DNA from: Plotosus lineatus
Taxonomy: Eukaryota > Chordata > Actinopteri > Siluriformes > Plotosidae
DNA: 64,000 nucleotides
Direction: 5' to 3'
Assembly: GCA_024760905.1 (NCBI GenBank)
Contig: CM045731.1
Span: 55,103,501 to 55,167,500, forward strand
The notes under the pieces were generated by a model. That model was not told the origin of the DNA and did not search any database. It saw only the letters and a program-made list of their open reading frames with translations. This document shows, in pieces, positions 1 through 11,026 of the stretch (positions are counted from its first letter, which is position 1; each line of letters begins with the position of its first letter). Both the position numbers and the translations under genes were made by a program.

Positions 1-215
1 GTGGCATAGTCGTAAGCTTGCTCTGTCTCACAAAAAAGAAGTTCCTGAATTTGAGTCCTGTGCTTGAGGTCGTTTCTGTATGGAGTTTGCATGTTCTCTC
101 TCTGCTTGCATGTGTTTCTTCTGGGTACTATAGGTTCCTCCCGACAGTCCAAAGACATGCATATTAGGCTAACTGGCTGTTCCGAATTGTCCATAGGTGC
201 AGATGCAATGGATTC
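1..215 (+). repeat. tRNA-derived SINE fragment (fish, L2-like body)
   Basis: The stretch reads like the body of a common fish SINE: a 'tggagtttgcatgttctc' block, then 'cagtccaaagacatgc', then 'ggctaactggctgttcc'. The same body recurs at 3570, 22257, 48345 and 55005. It is diverged and cut by the window edge. Confidence 0.6.
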
Positions 216-255
216 ACAAACTGTTCAGGATGTGATCAACTTTTTTGGCAGAGTA

Positions 256-258
<3 letters not shown>

Positions 259-324
<66 letters not shown>
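259..324. repeat. (TA)n microsatellite
   Basis: Uninterrupted TA dinucleotide run of about 66 bases, at the end of the Q-rich pseudogene region. Confidence 0.95.
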
Positions 325-326
<2 letters not shown>

Positions 327-1478
327 GCTCTCCTGCAGACGACCTCGGTTGTTGTGGGCACGGTGGTGTTGCCCACCTCGTGTCTTGAGGCCCCCAAACA
401 TGCACGGGTGGACCAGACAGCTGAGTGGTCCAATGCATCGGTGGGGGCGGCCAGTATTGCTGCTGATGCCACTGGTGGTGCAGAGGTGGTGGTCGATGCT
501 GCTGAGAAAGCTGCTGGTGGTGTTGCTGTGAATACTGCTGAGGCTGGAGTTGCTGCAACTACTGCTGCGTAGGAGGTGGTTGCTCCTGCTGCTACATCTC
601 CAAATCCTCAGCTCTGTCCAAGCAGCCATTCGGCAGTTCTTGAATCTTCAACTTGGCATGCCTGTACACAGGTTTTGGGAGATTCTGCAGCACAGCTGCC
701 GCCCAACTGGTGAAACTCGCCTTCTCGAATTCATCAGCCGTCCATACTTCCCTTCTCTGTCTCACCAGCTGTTCTGCTGCTGCGAGAATCCGGTCGGCTC
801 TGTCGTCAAGGCTGGATGTTGCAGATCCAGACCTTGCCAAGGTGGACCTGGATGATGTGGTGGCCGGCGTTGCATCGAGGGGGATATTGGGTGTTGCCTC
901 TTCTGCCAGCTGGAGGTCGACAGCTGCAATATCCTGTGCCCCTTCTGATGTTTATGGCAGTGGAGGTTCTCCAGTGGTGGTGGGCGTGGAACCACCGGAG
1001 CCAGCTGCAGCAGCGATCTGTACCTTCCCAAAGACAACGTTCCTCCGCTGTCCCTCGAGAATGTGTGGACATAGGAAGCTGAAGCTGTCGTATATCCATT
1101 GGTCCCTCTGAGACATGTTCATGTCAGCTTGCCCCGACTTCCAATGTCTCAGTTTTCCCAGTTTCGTCCGCACACTCTGGAACCACTGCTTCAGCTCCTC
1201 ATCGGTCTTCCCCATGCGTGAAGCCTGATCAGCCCAGAGCTTGGCCTTGTGTTGCTTGTCCGTCCAGGATCAGAGTTTTTTGTTGTAAAGGCACTTGTTC
1301 GCCTGGATGAACTCTACCATGACCTGCTCCTCATCGTTGGTGAGCTTGATATATACTCGTGCCTTCTTGTTTGGGTCAGCGGCAATATCGGAAGCGACAT
1401 CCGACTCGGCATCGACCTCGGCTTCCTGAGAAGGCTACTCTTGGCTTTCGGCATTGTAGCATCTCTGTTCCGTAGCCA
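325..1478 (-). pseudogene. MADF/trihelix-like DNA-binding protein, broken
   Basis: On the minus strand, from about 1478 down to 325, broken frames encode an acidic leader, then 'VYIKLTNDEEQVMVEFIQAN', a premature TGA near 1275, 'WTDKQHKAKLWADQAS' and 'LKQWFQSVRTKLGKLRHWKS'. The regularly spaced Trp and hydrophobic residues are typical of MADF/Myb-trihelix domains. Further on, 'ILAAAEQLVRQRREVW' and 'FTSWAAAVLQNLP' (840-592) resemble the C-terminal oligomerisation part of such proteins, followed by a Gln/Pro/His-rich tail running into the TA repeat. At least two frame changes and the internal stop make it a pseudogene. It lies inside the PIF/Harbinger-like element, so a transposon origin is more likely than a host gene. 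The family assignment is by motif appearance only. Confidence 0.55.
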
Positions 1479-1790
1479 CTTTTGACCATACGGAAGGGGG
1501 GGGGGAGATTTGCGGATACGTCACGGAACACTTACGGTATAAAAGGAAAGATTATGGACCGTTTGCAGAAATGACGGAATGTTTACGGAACGACTACAGA
1601 ACCAAAGGGAACACTCATGGAAAACATGTTCAAAAGCACGTTCACAGAAGATTTTGGTCTGCCAGAAGTGGAGGAACACATACGGAATCATAGGAAATGA
1701 CACGGAAGATGAGGGAATAAGTGTGGAACGTTGGCGGATGACAACATTTTTGCTTCCGTAAGTCTGCCACGTTCCAGTGAAATGGGGGTA
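325..1790 (-). mobile_element. PIF/Harbinger-like DNA transposon, one end visible
   Basis: The right end is a terminal inverted repeat ending 'ccagtgaaatgggggta' at 1790, followed by TTA (1791-1793). The same terminus in both orientations bounds the element at 10454-12508, which has TTA duplications, so this is the same superfamily. Bases 1490-1790 hold irregularly spaced CGGAA-containing subterminal repeats. The interior carries a minus-strand MADF/trihelix-like pseudogene, the kind of DNA-binding partner protein PIF/Harbinger elements often encode. No left terminal repeat was found in the window. Confidence 0.6.
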
Positions 1791-1793
1791 TTA

Positions 1794-2189
1794 AGAACGT
1801 TGACAGGTATTAATGTTTATCTATTTTCTGAGCATGTACTTATCTACATGTAATCAGTAAAAATAAGGATGCCATTTGTGATAAAGATGGTTTTTCTGAC
1901 ATATTAAAATCGTGAACAGCTTGCATGTGTTAAATAATTTTCCATTGAAGATATACTGCATACTGGATCACCAACACATTCTCAGTGTCATGTATCCTGA
2001 GCAAATTTACCAACCGTTTAGGTATCAAGTATACAAATCTTGACTGACAAATACGAGTGCATTGCTCAGCATAAAACAGCATTGCACGTTTCGCTTCAGT
2101 GGTTTCTGGAGTGTTCATGCCTCTTATAACCGAAACAGAGAGCATTCAAGCATAGGAGAGGTTTCTGATGTAGCTTTGTCAAGGAAATG
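1794..2189. other. Unassigned sequence upstream of psmb11
   Basis: AT-rich, with no repeat or gene recognised. It may hold thymus-specific control sequence for psmb11, but no specific element could be identified by eye. Confidence 0.4.
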
Positions 2190-2197
2190 TATAAAAG
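2190..2197 (+). promoter_or_regulatory. TATA-box-like motif before psmb11
   Basis: TATAAAAG lies 21 bases before the first ATG. A start site about 30 bases downstream would fall at or past that ATG. If this box is used, translation would more likely begin at the in-frame ATG at 2242 (Met9). Confidence 0.45.
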
Positions 2198-2217
2198 GAA
2201 AAGGTTTGTATAAGTGA

Positions 2218-3360
2218 ATGTTAAAGTGCATTTCATCTCTCATGGCTTTACAAGACGTCTGTGGTTTTCTCAACGCCTCTCATGAACTTCAGTCATTCAG
2301 GTCTCTAGAGGGTACCTTTTCTGTAGATGGCTCTTCATGGCTGCAGCAAACCAGAAATTCAATTCCACTGGAATTTTATGTGCCAGTGCATGAATACCTC
2401 ACACAGAGCCCTCTTCGGTTTGGTCAAGCCCAACCCCAATACAAAAGCAATGATCATTGCCGGCCTTCTTTACCATCAATGTCCTCCCACTCCTCCTTTT
2501 CACTGTCGACCGCTCCATCAGTTCCTTTCCCGTTCCCTCTGGGTCATGGCACAACCACGCTCGGATTCATCTTCCAGGGTGGTGTGATTGCTGCAGCAGA
2601 CTCAAGATCCAGCTGTGCGGGCTTAGTGGCATGCCCGGCATCCCAAAAGATCATACCTGTGCATTCTCATCTGGTGGGGACTACTTCAGGTACCTCGGCC
2701 GACTGCGTCCTCTGGAAGAGAATCTTAGCGAGGGAGTTACGGCTTTACCAGCTTCGAAACAGGCGGAGGCTATCAACAGAGGGTGCCGCTAAACTGTTGT
2801 CCCACATGTTGCACCCTTTTAAAGGCACGAAGCTGTGTGTTGCTGCCACTCTGTGTGGATGGGATGGAGAGGACAAAGAGATACCAAGAGATGCCAAAAC
2901 TTCTAAAGATGACACTGAAGGTAAAGCACCAATGATAGGCGAAGCTTCCATGTCTACTTCAGCGTCAACGCAACACTCTGGTCCATCCCTTGTTTATGTG
3001 TGCAGCGATGGCCTCCGTTTGAAGGGTGAGCTCTTCTCAGTGGGTTCAGGTTCTCCCTACGCTTACTCAATTCTTGATGAGAGGATTCACTGGGGGATAA
3101 GTGCTGAAGAAGCGGTCTCTGCAGCCAGAGAGGCTGTGTATAGAGCCACACACAGGGACGCATACTCAGGCAATAACGTAGACCTGTACCACGTTACGGC
3201 GAAAGGTTGGACACGCAGGAAAAGGGAGGACCTCAAAGAAGAGTACTACAGAGAGAAGGAGAGACAAAATAAAAGAATAGAAGAGAGGAAACGTGAGCGA
3301 GAGAAAGAAAAAGTCAGTCACGATGACCAGCCAGGGGTGCAATCAGTAAAAGGTGTTTAG
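2218..3360 (+). CDS. psmb11: Thymoproteasome subunit beta-5t (PSMB11-like)
   Basis: A 380-codon uninterrupted frame matching a beta-5-type proteasome subunit. Its single exon fits PSMB11, which is intronless in vertebrates. PSMB11 replaces beta-5 in 20S proteasomes of cortical thymic epithelium, where it shapes peptides for CD8 T-cell positive selection. The propeptide cleavage motif is HG/TTTLGF, putting the catalytic Thr1 at residue 112. Asp17 (D128), Arg19 (R130), Lys33 (K144) and Gly47 (G158) are present, as are SVGSGS (274-279) and the Asp/Ser pair D314 and S317. S1-pocket position 45 is Thr (T156); a hydrophilic pocket distinguishes beta-5t from beta-5 and beta-5i. Oddities: a propeptide of about 111 residues (about 49 in human), a hydrophilic insert of roughly 35 residues after GWD216, and a highly charged C-terminal tail (333-368). 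The start could be Met1 or Met9. No frameshift or stop is seen, so it is probably functional. Confidence 0.9.
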   Translation: MLKCISSLMALQDVCGFLNASHELQSFRSLEGTFSVDGSSWLQQTRNSIPLEFYVPVHEYLTQSPLRFGQAQPQYKSNDHCRPSLPSMSSHSSFSLSTAPSVPFPFPLGHGTTTLGFIFQGGVIAAADSRSSCAGLVACPASQKIIPVHSHLVGTTSGTSADCVLWKRILARELRLYQLRNRRRLSTEGAAKLLSHMLHPFKGTKLCVAATLCGWDGEDKEIPRDAKTSKDDTEGKAPMIGEASMSTSASTQHSGPSLVYVCSDGLRLKGELFSVGSGSPYAYSILDERIHWGISAEEAVSAAREAVYRATHRDAYSGNNVDLYHVTAKGWTRRKREDLKEEYYREKERQNKRIEERKREREKEKVSHDDQPGVQSVKGV

Positions 3361-3365
3361 GGAAA

Positions 3366-3375
3366 AATAAATAAA
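3366..3375 (+). terminator. Polyadenylation signal of psmb11
   Basis: Two overlapping AATAAA hexamers (3366-3371 and 3370-3375) lie within 15 bases of the psmb11 stop codon. A GT-rich stretch follows at 3390-3420, as expected downstream of a cleavage site. The 3' UTR would be very short. Confidence 0.65.
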
Positions 3376-3569
3376 TTTGATTTATTTCCAATGTGTGAAC
3401 GTGTCTGTTTTATAATTGTTCACAGAATGTTGATCAAGTTTGTTTTTGTTTTTTAAAATTTTGCATATGGTCGCCTTAAAATATGACCCAGTATCATATA
3501 TAAGTTTTCAGAATTTAGGTTGTGTGCTGAAACACTTTTATAATACAGCAGAATATCTAACAGCAAGAA

Positions 3570-3690
3570 GGTCCTTGTTTCAGGTTATGGGCTCATCAAG
3601 GGAGCTTCTGTATGGAACCTACATGTTCTTCTCTTGCTTGCTTTGTTTTCATCTTTGTACTCTGGTTTCCTCGCTCAGTCCAAAGAATAT
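3570..3690 (+). repeat. tRNA-derived SINE fragment
   Basis: Same 'tggaacctacatgttctt' and 'cagtccaaagaatatc' blocks as the SINE body at 1-215. It is interrupted at about 3690 by a second SINE and seems to resume near 3945. Confidence 0.5.
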
Positions 3691-3935
3691 CTAAGTCTAA
3701 GTCTGTTGGGCTTTTTACACCCGAGCCTAGTGGCTCATCAGGCTGGTGCTTATCCCCAGTTTCCGTAGTGTGAAGCGACCAGGAGTTCAACTCCTCCTGG
3801 ATGGGACGCTAGTCCATCACAGGTTACCTTCCCAGTATATTTTACTGGTACCCATTTATACTGCTGGGTGAACAGAGACACATTTTGTTAAGACCCTGTC
3901 CAGGGGTCTTAGCACAGTGGGGGTCTAACTGGAAA
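3691..3935 (-). repeat. V-SINE-like tRNA-derived SINE
   Basis: Reverse complement of the SINE at 62661-62964. Shared blocks include 'gttgaactcctcctgg', 'cccagcagtataaatggg' and 'aagacccctggacaggg' (read on the minus strand). The tRNA-like head is truncated here. Confidence 0.6.
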
Positions 3936-4567
3936 AACATGAACATGAACTATTTGGCTGTTCAAAATTGTGTGGTTGTCTGTGCTCTGCTATGGACTGT
4001 CGAACTGTTTAGGCTGTACTCTACCTTTGTCTATAGTTGGCTGTGATAGGCTCCAGTCTCACTGTGAGTTTAGTAGGACTAGAAATATCTCCTCATAGTT
4101 GAAACACTGGTTTCTGTGGCTCTGTAAATGGGACAAAAAAGCAATGACTGGCATCCAAACCAATCAGTCTACTGTATGGTGCCCTGATCCCGCTTCCAAA
4201 TGTGGATTTAAGAGTATGTTGCTTAGAAAGTAGGAAAGTGTTGACAATGTAATTTATCTGCAAGTGTATGTGTTTTCAGTATCAACATAATGGCGAAATG
4301 CGTGTTTATAAATTGGCCAGACACGCAGTAGAAACAAGAAAATGCAAATGGTCAAGACTATGCTACCCTGCAAAAATATAAAGTGGTACAAAGGTAATAA
4401 TGGGTAACAAACAACATGGATTTGCTACCATGGGAACATTCGAATAAACACATACGTACAGGAAACACTGACCATATAAGGAAACCAGCAGACAGCTTTC
4501 AAAGTGTAAAGAGACAAAATCAGAGAGGACTTACAAAGTTACATATGTGGCAGTTTTGTTCAGTTCA
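3936..4567. other. Intergenic stretch with a decayed SINE/L2 tail
   Basis: 3950-4090 keeps pieces of a SINE/L2 tail ('ggctgtgataggctccag'). The rest, to 4567, shows no recognisable gene or repeat. Confidence 0.35.
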
Positions 4568-4700
4568 TCAGTTCATTTTTTGTAACTGCTTAATCCTAAT
4601 TAGGGTTGTGGGGAGGCTAGCGCCCATCCCAGCCGACTCTGGGCAAGAGCAGAATACACCCTGGACAGCTTGCCAGGCCATTGCAGGGCAGTTTTATCAT
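4568..4700 (-). repeat. tRNA-derived SINE, type A tail
   Basis: The minus strand carries the tail '...ggctgggatgggcgctagcctcc...ccctaattaggattaagcag'. The same tail ends the complete copies at 59719-60056 and 25872-26223. Confidence 0.7.
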
Positions 4701-4704
4701 TGGG

Positions 4705-4885
4705 TCAAAATGCTGTCTGTCTGTCTTCCTTTCGGCTTTTTCCCTTTTACTCAGGAGTCGCCACAGCGAATCATCTGATTCGCACGTTTGATTTGGCAGA
4801 GGTTTTTACGTCGGATGCCCTTCCTGTCACAACCCTTTTAGCAAGGGACAGAAACACGCTGACGACTTTGCAGCCTACATGCTAT
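4705..4885 (-). repeat. tRNA-derived SINE, type B tail (RTE-tailed)
   Basis: Opens with 'cttcctttcggctttttccc' and 'gtcgccacagcgaatcatc', then 'cggatgcccttcctgtcac' and a short piece of SINE core. This is the RTE 3'-end/5'-UTR composite tail described in the findings. Confidence 0.75.
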
Positions 4886-5108
4886 TGTGTAAAATTATAT
4901 TGGAGATTGTCATGGAGACGTCAAGTGTGTCCACATTACAATGAGATGCAAAGCAATGAAGGCGAAGGAAAAGGAGGTTGAAGTTTTGCATGCACCTGGA
5001 TACAATGGGTGAGAGAGAGAGAGAGAGAATTGTACTCTGATGTCCTTATCATTGGAATCATAATTTTCAAATAATACAAATAAATAAAAATTGCATAAAA
5101 TAAATTAT

Positions 5109-5111
<3 letters not shown>

Positions 5112-5171
<60 letters not shown>
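5112..5171. repeat. (TA)n microsatellite
   Basis: About 60 bases of pure TA repeat. Confidence 0.95.
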
Positions 5172-5172
<1 letters not shown>

Positions 5173-5180
5173 TGTATTCT

Positions 5181-5262
5181 TTTCTCCACTGTTTCTAAAC
5201 CATACATCGCTGGCCTCAACACCGTCTTGTACAGTTTTCCTTTCATTCTTGCCGATACCTTC
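5181..5262 (-). repeat. RTE LINE fragment
   Basis: About 80 bases match, on the minus strand, the segment of the full RTE LINE around 17210-17295 (minus-strand reading frame around 'KVYKTVLRPAM'). Confidence 0.65.
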
Positions 5263-5452
5263 CGATGTACAGATTATTATGGGGCAAGAGAGAGAGAGAG
5301 ATCGTATACAGTATTGGATCGTATAGGTTACTTATACAAGGTTTAAACTTACGTTCCCCTCTAAAGAATGCCCTGTAACGACTTGCAACAAATTCATCTA
5401 AGAATGGCCGTCCTGAACCTAACTCGTTAGTAAGCTAGGGAGCGTCTGTACA
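5263..5452 (+). repeat. Pogo-like TIR element, right end
   Basis: Contains (AG)n, 'cgtataggttacttatacaa' and a terminus 'aagctagggagcgtctgta'. The same right end occurs at 34402 and 60722. The left part is missing. Confidence 0.55.
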
Positions 5453-5469
5453 CACGCACATATCCAGAT

Positions 5470-5658
5470 GGCACACATACATACGCGCATTTGGGCAGAT
5501 GCACTTGCACACACAGATACAAGAATGTATCCAGTTTTGATGGGAGATTTTGGGTTGTTTTTTGTTTGTTTGGGGGGGGTTGCACAATAGGCCTTGTTTT
5601 TGTGGCATTTTCCGTAACTTTTCCACATATACTTAATTTCTTTATTTTTCAATTTGAA

Positions 5659-5707
<49 letters not shown>

Positions 5708-5790
5708 TTTTTTTTAAACCACGATGCACTGAAGCCGCATTAATTGAAGTGCGAAGTAGCGAGGGATCCCTGTATTCTTTTATTTTTACT
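5470..5790 (+). repeat. Tigger/pogo-like TIR element remnant with (AT)n and poly-T
   Basis: The right terminus 'gtagcgagggatccctgta' resembles Tigger-type ends. Inside are (AT)n at 5661-5690 and poly-T at 5691-5715. Left-hand sequence ('gttttgatgggagattttgg') recurs at 34827 and, inverted, near 43490. Confidence 0.5.
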
Positions 5791-6172
5791 TTCTTATTTG
5801 GCTCATAAATAGGACAATTTATTTTTTCAGTTATGCATGAATAAACTTTTGTTATTTAAGGGGTGAACACAGAAGAGAAGATGAGGAGTGATGTCATGAA
5901 CCTGCAACCTTGGAAGATCAATGGCATTTGACCTGCTAATGCACTGACAAAGTGAAGTAACTGTTGACAATGCAAAGCTAGCAGGTTTAAAGGCAAAGGA
6001 TACCCTTGACTGACCAATTAAAATAAAGGAGTGATGGCTGGAGGGATTTACATATGGGGATGTCTGCAAGCAACCACCTGTCAGCTATAAAACTATGAGG
6101 GAGAAGTAAATCAGTTTATTTCTGTACGTCCTCTTAAGCATAACATAATTGATTTTAAGTAAAAACGATATG
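5791..6172. other. Unassigned sequence
   Basis: Nothing recognisable as a gene or a repeat shared with the rest of the window. Confidence 0.35.
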
Positions 6173-7034
6173 CTATGGTGATGGACAGGCTGACAGATGA
6201 GGTTAGACAAGAATCTCCATGGACTATGATGTTTGCAGATGACATTGTGATCTGTAGTGAGAGCAGCAAACAAGTGCAGGAAAACCAAGAGAGGTGGAGG
6301 TGTTCCCTGTAAAGGAGAGGAATGAAGTTTAGCCTCAGTAAGCCAGAATACATGTGTGTGAATGAAAAGGACCCAAGAGGAACGGTGAGGTTAAAGGGAG
6401 CAGAGAAAAAGAAGGTGGAGGATTTTAAGTACTTAGGCTCAACATTCCAGAGCAATGGAGAGTGTGGAAAAGAGGTGAAGAAGTGTGTGCAGGCATGTTG
6501 GAATGGTTGGAGAAAAGTGTCCAGTGTGATGTGTGACAGGAGGGTATAGGCAAGAATGAAAGGAAAAGTGTACAAGACGGTGTTAAGGCCAGCGATGTTG
6601 TATGGTTTAGAAACAGTGGCATTGGGGAAAAGACAGGAGGAAGAGCTGGAGGTAGCAGAGATGAAAATGTTGAGGTTCTCTTTGGGAGTAACAAGGATGG
6701 ATAGGGTCAGGAATGAATACATCAGAGGGACAGCACATGTAAGAGGTTTTGGAGACAAAGTCAGAGAGGCTAGATTGAGATAGTTTGGACATGTACAGAG
6801 GAGGGATAGTGAGTATATTGGTAGTAGGATGCCGAGGTTGGAAATACCAGGCAGAAGGCCTAGAAGAAGACCAAAGAGGAGATTTATGGATGTGGTGAAG
6901 GAGGAAGGACATGAAGCTAGTTGGCGTAAGAGTATAAGATGCAGAGGATAGAATGAGATGGAGGCTGTTGATTTGCTGTGGCGACCCCTGAAGGGAACAG
7001 CTGAAAGGAAAAGAAGAAGAAGAAGAAGAAGAAG
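6173..7034 (+). mobile_element. RTE LINE, 5'-truncated copy
   Basis: Aligns by eye with 16848-17694 of the full RTE copy. It begins at 'atggtgatggacaggctgac', keeps 'FADDIVI' at about 6233, and runs to the 3' tail 'ctgtggcgacccctgaaggg' followed by (GAA)n. Stops and frameshifts (for example at 6312 and 6546) show it is dead. Confidence 0.85.
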
Positions 7035-7123
7035 CAGAGACATGAACAAGAGCACCAAGAGAGGGCAAACGTCTGCCAAATCATAAAAAATTAACTACAC
7101 ATTACTGCAGATCGAACATGTTT

Positions 7124-10100
7124 TATTTGAGATTTTTATCATCATCATCTTCTTCTTCTCCCGCAGAATCTGGGGTCAGGTCACAGCGGCAGCAGCCTAA
7201 GCAATGAGGTCCAGACATCCCTTTCACCAGCCACTTCCTCCAGCTCTTCTGGAGGGACACCAAGGCGTTCCCAGACCAGCCAAGAGATATAATCCCTTCA
7301 GTGTGTTCTAGGTCAACCCCAAGGTCTATTCCCGGTTGGACATGCCTGAAACACCACACCAAGGAGGAGTTTGGGGCATTCTAACCAGATGCCCGAGCCA
7401 CCATAACTGGAAGAGAATGCAGAGAAGTAGCGGTTCTACTCCGAGCTCTCCCCGGATAGCTGATCTTCTTAACTTATCTCTCAGAGAGAGCCCCACCACC
7501 CAGCGAAGGAAGCTCATTTCAGCCGCTTTAATCTGCAATCTTGTTCTTCTGGTCATTACCACAAGCTCGTGACATTAGGTGAGAGTTGGAACGTGGACCA
7601 ACTGGTAAATTGAGAGCTATCCCTTGCGGCTCAGCTCTCTCTTCACCATGATGGACTGGTAGAGTCTCCGCTTTACAGTAGAAGCTGCAGTGATCAGCCT
7701 GTTGATCTTCTGCTCCATCCATCCCTCACCCGTGAACAAGACCCCGAGATACTTGAACTCCTCCACTTGGATCAGAACCTCATTTTCAAACCGGAGGGTG
7801 GATTCCACACTTTTCCAACTGAGAACCATGGCTTCAGATTTGGACGTGCTGATTCTCATCCTGGCTACCTCGCACTCGACTGTGAATCGCTCAAATGAGA
7901 GCTGGAGGTCCGGGCTTGATGAAGACAAAAGGACTTTATCTGCAAAAAGCAGAAACGAGTTCTGATGGCCATCAAACCAGAACCCCTCAATGCCTTGCCT
8001 GTGCCTAGAAATTCTGTCCCTAAAAATTATGAACAGAATCGGTGACAAAGGACTCCAATCCTCACCGGAAACGAATTTGACCTGTTGTTCCTAATGCAGA
8101 CCAAGTTCTGGCTCCGATGAAACAGTGACTGAATGGCCCATAGCAACGGGTCCAAAACACCGTACTCCTAGAGAACGCTCCACAAGATAACCCAAGGGAC
8201 ACAGTCAAATGCTTTCTCCAAATCCACAAAACACATGTGGACAGATAGGGCAAACTCTCATGCCCCCTTCAGGATCCTGTAGAGTGTATAGAGTTGGTCA
8301 AGAGTGCCACAGCCAGGATGAAAACCATATTATTCCTCCTAAATCTGAGGTTCAACTATCGGTTGGATCCTCCCCTCCAGTACCTCTGCATAGACTTTCC
8401 GGGTAGGCAGAGGAGTGTGATTCCACGGTAATTGGAACAGACCCTCTGGTCCCCCTTTTTAAAAAGGAGGACTACCACCCCAGTTTGCCAATCGAGGTAT
8501 AGCCCCCGATGACTACATGATGTTGCAGAGATGTGGAAGCCAAGACAGTCCTATAGCATCCAGAGCCCTGAGACATTCAGGACGGATCTTATCCATCCCT
8601 AGGTCCCCGCCATTAAGGACATCTTGACTACCTCACTGACCTCAGTTACCTCAGCTGGGCGGACCCCCACCCAAGCCCCCAGGGCCTTCCTTGTCCACAG
8701 TGGGCGTATTGGTGGGATTGAGGCGGTCCTTAAAGTATTCCTTCCACCTCCTGACAACATCCCCATTCAAGGTGAGCAGTGGCAAACTTCCACTTTAGAC
8801 AGTATTTGTGGAGAACTGCTTCCCCTCCTGAGGCGTCAGATGGTGGTCCAGAACCTTTTAGAAGCCAATCGATAAATGGTCTCCAGGCCATCATCAAACT
8901 CCTCCCACGCCCGAGATTTTGCATCGGCGACAGCTTGGGCTGCAGCACGTTTTGCCTGCCAGTACCTGTCTGCTGCCTCGTGAGTACCACAGGCCAATAA
9001 GACCTGATAGGACTCTTTTTCATCGCAGGTGTCCTCCACTGGGTTTAGGGGTTACCACACCGACAGGCACTGATGACCTTCCAGCCATAGCTCACCACCA
9101 TGCCACCTCAGTAATGGAGACACCAAACATGGCCCATTTAGATTCCATGTCACTCGCCCCCTTCGGGACATGGTTGTAGCTCTGCCGGACGTGGGAGTAA
9201 AAGGCCCCTTTGACAGGAGACTCTGCCAAATGTTCCCAGAAGACACTAACTACATGCATGGGCCTGCCAGCCTTCCTCCACCATCAGAGCCAGGTCACCA
9301 CCAGGTGGTGATCTGTTGACAGCTTAGCTACCCTTTTCATCCAAGTGTCCAGAACATGTGGCCACAAGTCAGGTGACACGACTACAAAGTTGATCATCAA
9401 CTGCGACCTAGGGTGTCCTGGTGCCAAGTGCACTTATTGACACCCTTATGTTCCAACACGGTGTTCATGATGGACAAACTGTGATGAGCACAGAAGCCCA
9501 ACAACAAAACACTATTCGAGTTCAGACTGGAGAGGCCATACTTACCGATCACACTATTCCAGGTTACACTATTTTTACCCAAATGGGCATTGACGTCTCC
9601 CAGGACAATGAGTTAATTTCCTGGGGAAGCATTCTCCAACACACCACCTAAAGACTCCAAGAAGGGTGAGTACTCTGAAATGTTATTTGATGCATCAACA
9701 CAAACAACATTCAGGACCAATCCGCCCACCCGAAGGTAGAGGGAAGCTACCCTTTCATCGACTGGGGAGAACCCCAGTGTGTGGGCACTGAGATGGGGAG
9801 GCAACAAGGATGCCCACACCGGCCCGCTGCCTCTCCCCATGAGCAACTCCAGAATGGAATAAGGTCCAGTGCCTCTCGAGATGGGTGGTTTCAGAGCACA
9901 GGCTATATTTTGGGTGAGTCCGACTATATCGAGTCAGTATCTCTCCACTTCACGCATCAGTTGAGGCTCCTTCCTTGCCAGAGAGGTGACATTCCATGTC
10001 CCAAGAGTCAGAGTCAGTAGCCAAGCATCAGTCCAACAGAACCCAGGCCTTCGGCTGCCACCCAACTCACATTGCACCTGATCCCTATAGCCCCCTCCCA

Positions 10101-10410
10101 CAGGTGGTGGGTGCATGGAAGGGCGGCCCCATGTCTCCTTTGCAGTTTGGGCCCGGCTTGGCTCCATGGGCAGAAGCCTGATCACCATGCTTTCTTTCCA
10201 GCCTCGCCCCAGGCCTGTCTCCAGGGGGTACCTGGTGATCCGTGGCTTTTGTTTTTTGCTTCTTCATAGCCGTCTTTGAAACCACGCTTCATCTAGGACC
10301 TGTTTGCCTTTGTTGACCCTTCCAGGCGCATAATGTCCCCAACAATATAGCTCCTAGGATCGTTAGGGCCTGCAAATTACACCACAATAAGGTGACGAGT
10401 CAAGGAGGGG
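7124..10410 (-). mobile_element. Rex1 LINE, near full length, decayed
   Basis: Broken minus-strand frames match the teleost Rex1 retrotransposon. The endonuclease start 'LTLGTWNVTSL' is near 9990, RT palm 'SPILFIIFRDRISR' and 'LLFADKVLL' lie at 8045-7930, 'VEEFKYLGVLFTGEGWMEQ' is at about 7760-7705, and the C-terminal 'LGVEPLLL' and 'WWLGHLVRMP' are at 7450-7380. The RT catalytic FADD reads FADK, and there are many stops and frameshifts, so it is inactive. The 3' end is at the left, with a short (ATC/TTC)n tail at 7137-7160. The 5' boundary near 10410 is approximate because no target duplication was found. Confidence 0.85.
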
Positions 10411-11026
10411 AGTTTTTTATTATTTGCTCATTATTAGACATATGGATTTCTTATACCCCCATTTCACTGGAGCGCGGAATACAATGATCCTGGCTGAAAG
10501 GTGCGGAACGCACTCTATGGAGCAGCTTCGGCATTTTTACACGGAAAATGGGTCAAAAACCTACGGAAAATTGTACCTTCGGAACACCTTCGGAACGTTC
10601 ACGGAAGGTGTGGAAAAGACACGGAAAAACCATGGTACAATGTCAGATTACATACGTAAAAGCGCTCAGATTAACTTCGGAACCAGTGCGGATTGCAAAG
10701 GAATACCTTCGGATAATTCACGGAGCGTTCATGAAAAGCACGGAACACTTGAGGAATGATGACGGCACTACTCCATTTTAGAAGGAAGACCTTCGGAATG
10801 ATTGCAGAACAAGCAGAATGAAAGCAGAACGTTTACATTTAACATGGAATGACTGAGGAATACCCGGTGTAACCACGTTTCAATCCGGAAAAATCGGCAA
10901 AGATCAAAGAATTTGCACCCGATTCTGCATATAAATATGCAGATTTGACCAAGGAATCTCATTCAAATAGCTTATACAATACAATAATATACAACAACAT
11001 ACAACAATATACAACAATGTACATAA

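Noticed and set aside
1490..1790. Irregular CGGAA repeats, considered as a CRISPR-like or satellite array
   Set aside because: Spacing and unit sequence are irregular, no conserved repeat/spacer pattern, and the region ends in a transposon terminus; it is a subterminal repeat region.
6111..7079. 322-codon minus-strand frame
   Set aside because: Antisense of the RTE 3' fragment at 6173-7034.
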